Position numbers and translations under genes: made by a program
Notes under the pieces: generated by a model
Databases searched by the model: none
What the model saw: the letters and a program-made list of their open reading frames with translations, nothing else
What the model was told of the DNA's origin: nothing
Assembly (NCBI GenBank): GCA_033557835.1
Contig: JAWQRO010000465.1
Span: 1-38,513 of the forward strand
Direction of reading: 5' to 3'
From: Helochares maculicollis
Lineage: Eukaryota > Arthropoda > Insecta > Coleoptera > Hydrophilidae
DNA: 38,513 nucleotides
Shown: positions 33,187 through 38,513 of the stretch, piece by piece
Layout of the letters: the number at the start of each line of letters is the position of its first letter
Position numbering within the stretch: position 1 is the stretch's first letter

Positions 33187-33347
33187 CATTTGGAATCGGG
33201 AGTATGATTTACTCAGGGCTTGAATTTGGTCAGTACTTTGAGCTAGAAAGGAACACCAAGTGCCATAATATATTTTTAGCTCTCACTCCTGCCACTAGAA
33301 TGGCCTTTATTTTTATACAAATGTATTTCATATTTTTAAATAACGAG
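33187..33347 (+). CDS. Otop: Otopetrin-family proton channel, TM3-TM4 exon
   Basis: A 161-nt exon, acceptor TTTTCAG, donor GAG|GTAAGT, ending in phase 0. It encodes residues 242-294 of the visible segment: FGIGSMIYSGLEFGQYFE completes TM3. A short extracellular or intracellular turn follows (LERNTKCHN), then LALTPATRMAFIFIQMYFI is TM4, ending FLNNE. The GSMIYSGLEFGQYFE and ALTPATRMAFIFIQMYFIFLNNE blocks are among the most conserved of the otopetrin family. The following exon (expected to begin TM5 with an ARFGLMHMIGTN-like block) was not found in the remaining 5.2 kb, so the next intron is at least that long and the protein is incomplete at the window edge. Confidence 0.94.
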
Positions 33348-33409
33348 GTAAGTCTACGTTTAAGAATTTCTGAGCGTGAAGTTGATAAGGAGATTTTCTA
33401 ACTATTTTA

Positions 33410-34570
33410 CCACTGCCGTTCATTTGTGGCTCCCTGTTTATCTAGTTCAATCAAAAACAGAAGTGAACTCAGCACAAATTCTTGCTTTACAGTTACCTTC
33501 GCAACAAAACATTCTACAATATTACTTCTTACTGTATTAATATTATTTTGATTCATTATTTATCTATACTTCTTTTGCCTAAAGTTTCGCATATCTGCAA
33601 ATGTGTATATTTTTCTTGTTTTTTTCTTCTAAATTCAAATTGAGAGTATTCTAAACTACCTTCAACTGTTTCTATTACTTTTTATTCGATAGCTAATATT
33701 TTGCTGAAAATGCTTATTAACGTCATTCCTGTATAATTGTTACAGTTTCTCATATCGCCCTTCTTATATTTACATTCATTAGGCTAATTACTTAATTGAC
33801 TTCTCCTCCATATACTTAATCATTTCAGTTATAATGTCAGTTCCTATTGCCTTCCGTATTTTTTTTCCTATGTTGTTAGTTTTATACTTTGCATTTCATA
33901 TTTTGCTCTTTTTATTTTCTATTCTCCACGACTGTATCTGTCAGCTGTTGGAAATGTCGCTGCTATATGTCCAATATTTGGTCTTCTTCTGTAATAAAAT
34001 ATAATGTTTAACCTATTCTATTTATCATACTGTAAACCCTTATTCGTTTTTGTTATTCCTCTGTTTTCTTTTATCTTTATGCATCTGTTCCATCAATTAG
34101 TTTCCTTTAACAATGAATACTCTCACATATGCTTTTTTCAACTCTCTTGAGTCCCTATGCTTTGTACCAATTACATTCACTCAAACTCATGATTGCTACA
34201 TCACTGTCCGTTATGTTAGGTAAATTACAAAACTGGTGAGAGCTCAAAGGGATCAAATCCAAAGTGGCCAAATTTTACCAAAAAAATATGATTTGCCTTG
34301 TTTTCTTCAACTCTTGTAAATTTGTGAATATCGTTGTATTTGAATTTGACGTTTCTCATCACTTAATTACTCCCTCTATCAATCTGGTATAATATCTACG
34401 TTATTATCTGCTTTTCATTGAAAATCTTCTATACCATCATTTTGATGATAAAGCCTGCCATTGAGGTCTCCCACAATTAACCTCTTTCATCTGATTCCTT
34501 CTGAAATCCTTGATCATCTTCATTTACTATTTATTGACGTTTCCATGTCTAAGCTATTATTTGTGTCCAT
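33410..34570 (-). mobile_element. Degenerate LINE endonuclease fragment, - strand
   Basis: The + strand is T-rich. On the - strand, a frame at about 34480-34420 reads LIVGDLNGRLYHQNDGIEDF, the apurinic-endonuclease-type block GDxNGRVGxxNDGIE found in RTE/CFDP2-like LINEs. Just upstream, VNEDDQGF fits the YGPNEDD segment. About 130 bases further on, NVKFKYNDIHKFTRVEENK matches the NTxFxHKxIHKFTR block. Near 34190, the ITDSDVA-like words may be the remains of the SDHxLV motif. From there to about 33410 the strand composition continues, but homology is no longer clear. It starts about 60 bases after the otopetrin donor site and is in the opposite orientation to the gene. Confidence 0.6.
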
Positions 34571-35309
34571 ACCTTTATTTCAATTATTTTAAAAATTTTG
34601 ACTATTTAGAATGTTAGTAAGTGTCATAAATCTGTTCCATTTAAAACAATTCCATCTATTCCGCAACATTAATCTTAAATGCAATTTACATAGCTACAGC
34701 TAAATAAAAATATTACTAATGGAATTTCGATTTCTTCATTTCTTCAGTATCTAATCTAATCGAGATTAATCAATAAAATGTCGTAGAAAATTTTCCAGGT
34801 AAAGTTTTATGTTTTATTCAATAGAGTTTGCACGCTTTTCAATCATGATTTATTGTAGAGACTCTTTCAACATTTGAACTTACGAATAACCTATATCATT
34901 TATAACGATTAAGAGACTAATCGGTCTATAATTTATTTCCATAAATCGCCCTGAAGAAATTTTAGGATTAACTTACAATTCTTTTGTTTACTTTTCTTGG
35001 GATTTTAGTCTTATTGGTCAGAAATTGACTTCATATTTAATGTTTGATCACGACTTCCATTCATGACTGTTAATTTTCAGAACTTTTAAAAAAATGTGTC
35101 TAAAATATTATAAACTACAATAATATCTTTTGCATACGGCAGCGCCAATATTAAAAATAAACTGACAGAATCAATACAAAATATAATTTAACTGATTGTA
35201 AAAAAATATATAAAAAATTTGGAATAATTCTAGATTTTGATTTGAATCAAAGGTTTGAAGAACAATTAAATGACGAAATATAAATTTCAAGTTAAATATT
35301 TGCATTTTA
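34571..35309. other. Intronic AT-rich DNA
   Basis: Nothing recognised; possibly eroded LINE flanks. Confidence 0.45.
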
Positions 35310-35780
35310 CATAGGTTTGTGTTATGTAACTATGCAATTCTACTAGTACTCATTTTGTATCAGGTTTCAACAGTATTTTTGTGTATCTGTTTGCGCATTT
35401 CCTCATACCAGCCTCTGTTTATTATTATGCTCAATCAGTATTTACTTTATTATCTTCCCTTTTTTCTAATTTCATATTTTCAACAATCGTATTCATTGCC
35501 ATAGATTGTTTCTTTTAATTCATTCGAACTCGTTCTTGCACATCTGATTTAAATTTTCATTCGCCAATTATAATTATATGGTACCTAAACTTCATGAGTT
35601 TTCCTTTCATTTCGGTACTTGTCTATTATCTATACCTGCTTTTATCGCTATTTTAACATCCATTTTACTTTTCATATTTTGCATTCTTATTTTAACAAAA
35701 TGCATACGAGTATGTGACGTTCGCGCATTTGGGCGGATGCAAGCTTATTTTGCAAAATTTGCTCGCAAATTAGTACTAAT
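35310..35780 (-). mobile_element. Possible LINE fragment (RT C-terminal part), - strand
   Basis: Same T-rich + strand composition as the other - strand LINE copies. A - strand frame near 35600-35530 reads MKFRYHIIIIGE, KFKSDVQERVRMN, compatible with the FxYLGxxI..G...DIxxRI block after the RT palm. No other motif is secure. The + strand open frames here (35319-35504 and 35578-35784) are hydrophobic only because of T-richness. Confidence 0.25.
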
Positions 35781-35784
35781 TTAA

Positions 35785-36615
35785 TATATTTTTCATTTTC
35801 TTAGCTAAAGGCTCTCTCGTCTTCGTTTCATTCAAACATAAATGCACATTTTTTAACACAAATAAAAATACAGTCCAAGATTAGATATATAGAAAAATTT
35901 TATAATTATCGGTATTTATCAAATACTTTTGAACAAGAACTAATTAACTAATAATGATAAATCAGTTGTGTCTTATAGAAAAGACATAAAAAATCACGTT
36001 TCACCGCCTACTTGTATAGAAGCACATATAAGGTCTATAGGACAATGGATTCTTTCTGCCAGATATAGTTTTTGTCAGTATCTATTTTTCCATATCCATT
36101 GATTATTTGCCTGTAGGAACTTCTTTGGGAGTCATTTTTCTAGAGGTGGATGGGTGAGGCTTCTAAGATTCATAAGTATGGGATCAGTAACCCTCTGAAC
36201 AGCTATCTCATGTAAACATGTTTTTATATTAAATGTTTGTACTTTGTGTGGAGCTATCGTATAAATGAAAGATGCTATTGAATAATGCGCTAATGATTTA
36301 AGTAGATTACAATTCGTTTTGTCAATTTTGCTACCTTTCTACGTAAAGAGTTTACTAACTATACAAATGCTGATCTGCCCGGTCAACACCACTCATGCAC
36401 TTATTATTATCAATTAGAGCATTTGGTGTGGTAATTACATTTCCTTATTATTATACGAAGTAAAGAAGCTGGAAGGTTATAAAAAAATTGTAACTCAAAA
36501 TTTTGATAAATGCCCACGTTTTGATTGCCGAATCTATTTTGACCATTTTCTTCGCGTTTTACAATACAAATTAATTACGAAAATGAAGTTATCTACTAAA
36601 ATCTTCCACATTTTT
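35785..36615. other. Intronic DNA, nothing recognised
   Basis: Mixed AT-rich sequence with no open frame of interest and no transposon motif. Confidence 0.5.
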
Positions 36616-37155
36616 AAGATACGCCTTTGGCGCAGCCGATTCAAACTTCCCTCTCAATTAAAAGCGTCAACCTACGCTTCTAACATCCAGAAGCATTCAG
36701 TTACTAAACGTGTCAACAAATCTTTTATTAAATGAACTTTAAAGAAATATATCAAAAACAGCATTACTTCGCTTATTAACAAATGGAGCTATTATGGTAA
36801 ATATTAGAAGGTCTTAGTTGATGCTCTTAATAGAGAATGAATGTGGATGTTAGAAGCTTACTACAGGTTGACGCTCTGAAGAGCGAAATGTTTCAGCTTA
36901 TAAGAAAGTGGTTGACGCTCTTAAAATTGGAATGTTTCTGGAAGTAAGATGCTTTTGTTGACTCTTAATAACGTAAGTTATTGGTTATGAGAAACTTAAG
37001 TCGATGCTCTAAAATGCGAAATATTTCTGAAAGTTAGAAGCTTAGGTTGGCGCTGTGACAAGCGAAATGTTTCTGCTAGTTAGATACTTAGGTTGACGCT
37101 CTTAATTCAATGCGATGTAAGAATCTGCTGCGCCTAAGGCGCAACCTACACGTTT
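36616..37155. mobile_element. Foldback-like element with palindromic tips and 46-bp tandem-repeat arms
   Basis: The two ends are inverted copies. 36621-36642 and the reverse complement of 37121-37142 match at 19 of 22 bases, and the match continues for about 80 bp into the element. Each tip is itself a near palindrome (ACGCCTTTGGCGCA on the left, TGCGCCTAAGGCGCA on the right). The right arm is seven degenerate tandem units with the core GTTGACGCTC at 36817, 36867, 36911, 36957, 37000, 37046 and 37092 (spacing 43-50, mostly 46). The left arm has the inverted core GCGTCAAC at 36664 and GTGTCAAC at 36710, again 46 apart. No open frame belongs to it. This is the architecture of foldback-type or satellite-derived non-autonomous elements. 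No clear target duplication was found. Confidence 0.7.
36817..37101 (+). repeat. 46-bp tandem repeat array, seven degenerate units
   Basis: The consensus unit runs approximately TTAGGTTGACGCTCTTAA, then AAGCGAAATGTTTCTG, then AAGTTAGAAGC. The units at 37000-37091 and 37092-37101 are the best preserved. The array forms the right arm of the foldback-like element. Confidence 0.75.
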
Positions 37156-37640
37156 TGAAGATGTCGAAAAATAAGCTATCTGACCCCAAATTTCTTCTAT
37201 AAGCTGAAATATCGTCTCCCCTATTTGTAAATTTGTTTGCCAACTGTCTGGCAATTCCCTCTTTTTTCTAATATTTCTACATATATGATTTTTCTTGCAA
37301 ATAGTTTCAATATTAATTAAACTGTTATGGTAATTATCGATATACAAAGAGTGCCAGACATTTGTATATAGCAATACTACAGTCTCTAGAGTCTTTATTA
37401 GCTTTAACCACTGCGCTGAATATATTTCAAAATTACATATGTAGCACGAATCGCTCTCGCACAACATTATCACGAGTATACCATATTTTGCAATATTTCC
37501 GACATGATAGACAGTGATATATCCGTCCTCTCCAAGACAAAATACTTCCATCTAAAGACATTTATATAAGTTTTGGCAGAATCTAATCTATTATGCATCA
37601 CACTTTTGGTAGTCTGTTTAAATTATCAGTAAAATTTTCG
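37155..37640 (-). pseudogene. piggyBac-like transposase fragment
   Basis: The - strand frame 37102-37551 carries AKYGILVIMLCES, SCYICNFEIYSAQ, VWHSLYIDNYHNSL, HICRNIRKKRELPDS and GETIFQ. These are the blocks of the piggyBac catalytic domain: PxKYGIKxxxLCDSxTGYICNFEIYTG, then HxLYxDNYxxS, then GTIRxNRxGLP. Upstream, one frame over, SLDGSILSWRGR (about 37560-37525) fits the SIDExxxxWRGR block, so a frameshift lies near 37520. The Asp of that first block and the Asp of YIDNY are both still present. The last 14 or so residues of the open frame come from the adjacent foldback-like element, so the gene is truncated there. Dead copy. Confidence 0.85.
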
Positions 37641-37644
37641 TTGT

Positions 37645-38513
37645 TATTAATAAAACAGTAAGCTGCCGTATTTGCCTGCTCAGAGACTTGCTCGCTTTTG
37701 CAAAAAATGGCGTTCCTATGTTTTCATTTTGAACCATGCTATCCTTTCAGCTTACTGACATTTTAGGTGACGAATTTATTAATATTTTCGTGATAATGCT
37801 TATTTAGTTTTCCACAGAACAAATAAACTTAATGCATTTGCTATAGATTTAGAAATAGCGAAAGTTATGTCATAGTTTATCCCAGAGTGACCTAAAACGT
37901 TTTCTAAAAGTTGATGCTTATCAATAGATAACCATTGTTTTTTTTCTTCGTCATAACTTCGCTGTTGGGTACAATGATTTGGAGGACGACTCTTTGTGGT
38001 CTAAAAACGTCTTCATCATCATTATCCATATTTGTACGGTTCATTAAGATTCTCTCTGAGACTTTTTATGGCCAAGAACCCTAGTTAAAGAATAGATTGC
38101 ATTTAAATTGTACATCGATCTATTGACCAGAAATCTATTTCGATCAAGAACTAATTAACCAAATATTTTTCCTGTCAAGGACACGGCAAAACCAGAAAAA
38201 TTGCAGTATAATAATAGCATTTAACGCCTCAACAGAAACGTGTGCCTAATCATTGCTTTGGATTACAACTCTTCTACAATTGTTCCATTTGGGATTATAT
38301 CATGGTACAAGTCTTTCTTTGGTCATTTCGATACGTAACCTCTTCAGTGTGCGATTTGTCTAAGCACTGCGTAGAATCTGTGCGCACTATTTTTGTAGTG
38401 TGGCGAAGTTACTCGCTACAACTAATCAACCTAATTTAATATGTTGCAGATAACACATCGGTTTAATATCGAAAGTTCTTATAAATGAATAACTATCATC
38501 TTATACTATTTAA
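37645..38513. other. Intronic DNA at the window end, nothing recognised
   Basis: AT-rich, without exon-like or transposon-like sequence that I can identify. Confidence 0.5.

Larger units (their letters stand above)
33348..38513 (+). other. Start of the next otopetrin intron, at least 5.2 kb
   Basis: Begins with GTAAGTCT and runs past the end of the window. It contains LINE remnants, the foldback-like element and a piggyBac-like fragment. The tail 37645-38513 holds no recognised feature; the open frame at 38242-38439 is unsupported. Confidence 0.75.

Noticed and set aside
35319..35784. Hydrophobic + strand open frames resembling membrane segments
   Set aside because: Same T-rich composition effect, with no splice phase fitting the otopetrin TM4 exon (which ends in phase 0) and no family motif such as the expected TM5 block.
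36664..37101. Regular repeats that might suggest a CRISPR-like array
   Set aside because: Units are contiguous tandem copies without unique spacers, in eukaryotic intronic DNA, and are also found inverted on the other side of the element.

Overview
The window is AT-rich, intron-dominated animal DNA, almost certainly insect. Five exons of a proton-channel gene of the otopetrin family lie on the + strand at 16547-16738, 19383-19511, 31891-32114, 32874-33050 and 33187-33347. Each is bounded by AG/GT, and the reading phase is kept at all four junctions (ag|a, gc|g, a|aa, g|ca). Together they encode 294 complete codons: a Pro/Ser-rich N-terminal stretch, a cytosolic lead-in, TM1-TM2, a charged linker, and TM3-TM4. 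No start codon or stop codon of the gene is present. The 5' exons lie before 16547 or outside the window, and the TM5-TM12 part lies beyond 38513. The placement in insects comes from the protein (it reads like the insect otopetrin-like proteins), the splice signals and the transposon families.

Almost everything else that can be recognised is decayed transposon DNA. Six mariner/Tc1-superfamily copies are present: 2442-3253 (+), 14727-15867 (-), about 20770-21790 (-), about 22080-22886 (+), about 22890-23325 (+) and about 26695-27340 (-). Three of these are stacked or nested in one 2.7-kb cluster inside the 12.4-kb otopetrin intron. LINE remnants with endonuclease and/or reverse-transcriptase signatures occur at 3930-6430 (+), 13490-14150 (+), 25700-26180 (+), 29530-30800 (-), 33410-34570 (-) and perhaps 35310-35780 (-). 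A piggyBac-like transposase fragment sits at 37155-37640 (-). It is cut off by a foldback-like element (about 36616-37155) with palindromic tips and arms made of a degenerate 46-bp tandem repeat.

Layout: 1-16546 is upstream or intronic DNA with a mariner, two LINE remnants and a second mariner. 16547-19511 holds the two N-terminal exons. 19512-31890 is the large intron, with the mariner cluster, two LINEs and another mariner. 31891-33347 is the compact TM1-TM4 block. 33348-38513 is the start of a further intron with LINE, foldback and piggyBac remains. Several less AT-rich islands without coding potential are flagged as possible regulatory DNA, on composition only.

I found no tRNA, rRNA, CRISPR array or prokaryotic-type gene system. 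The most unusual structure is the foldback-like element at 36616-37155; I cannot tell whether it is already catalogued.
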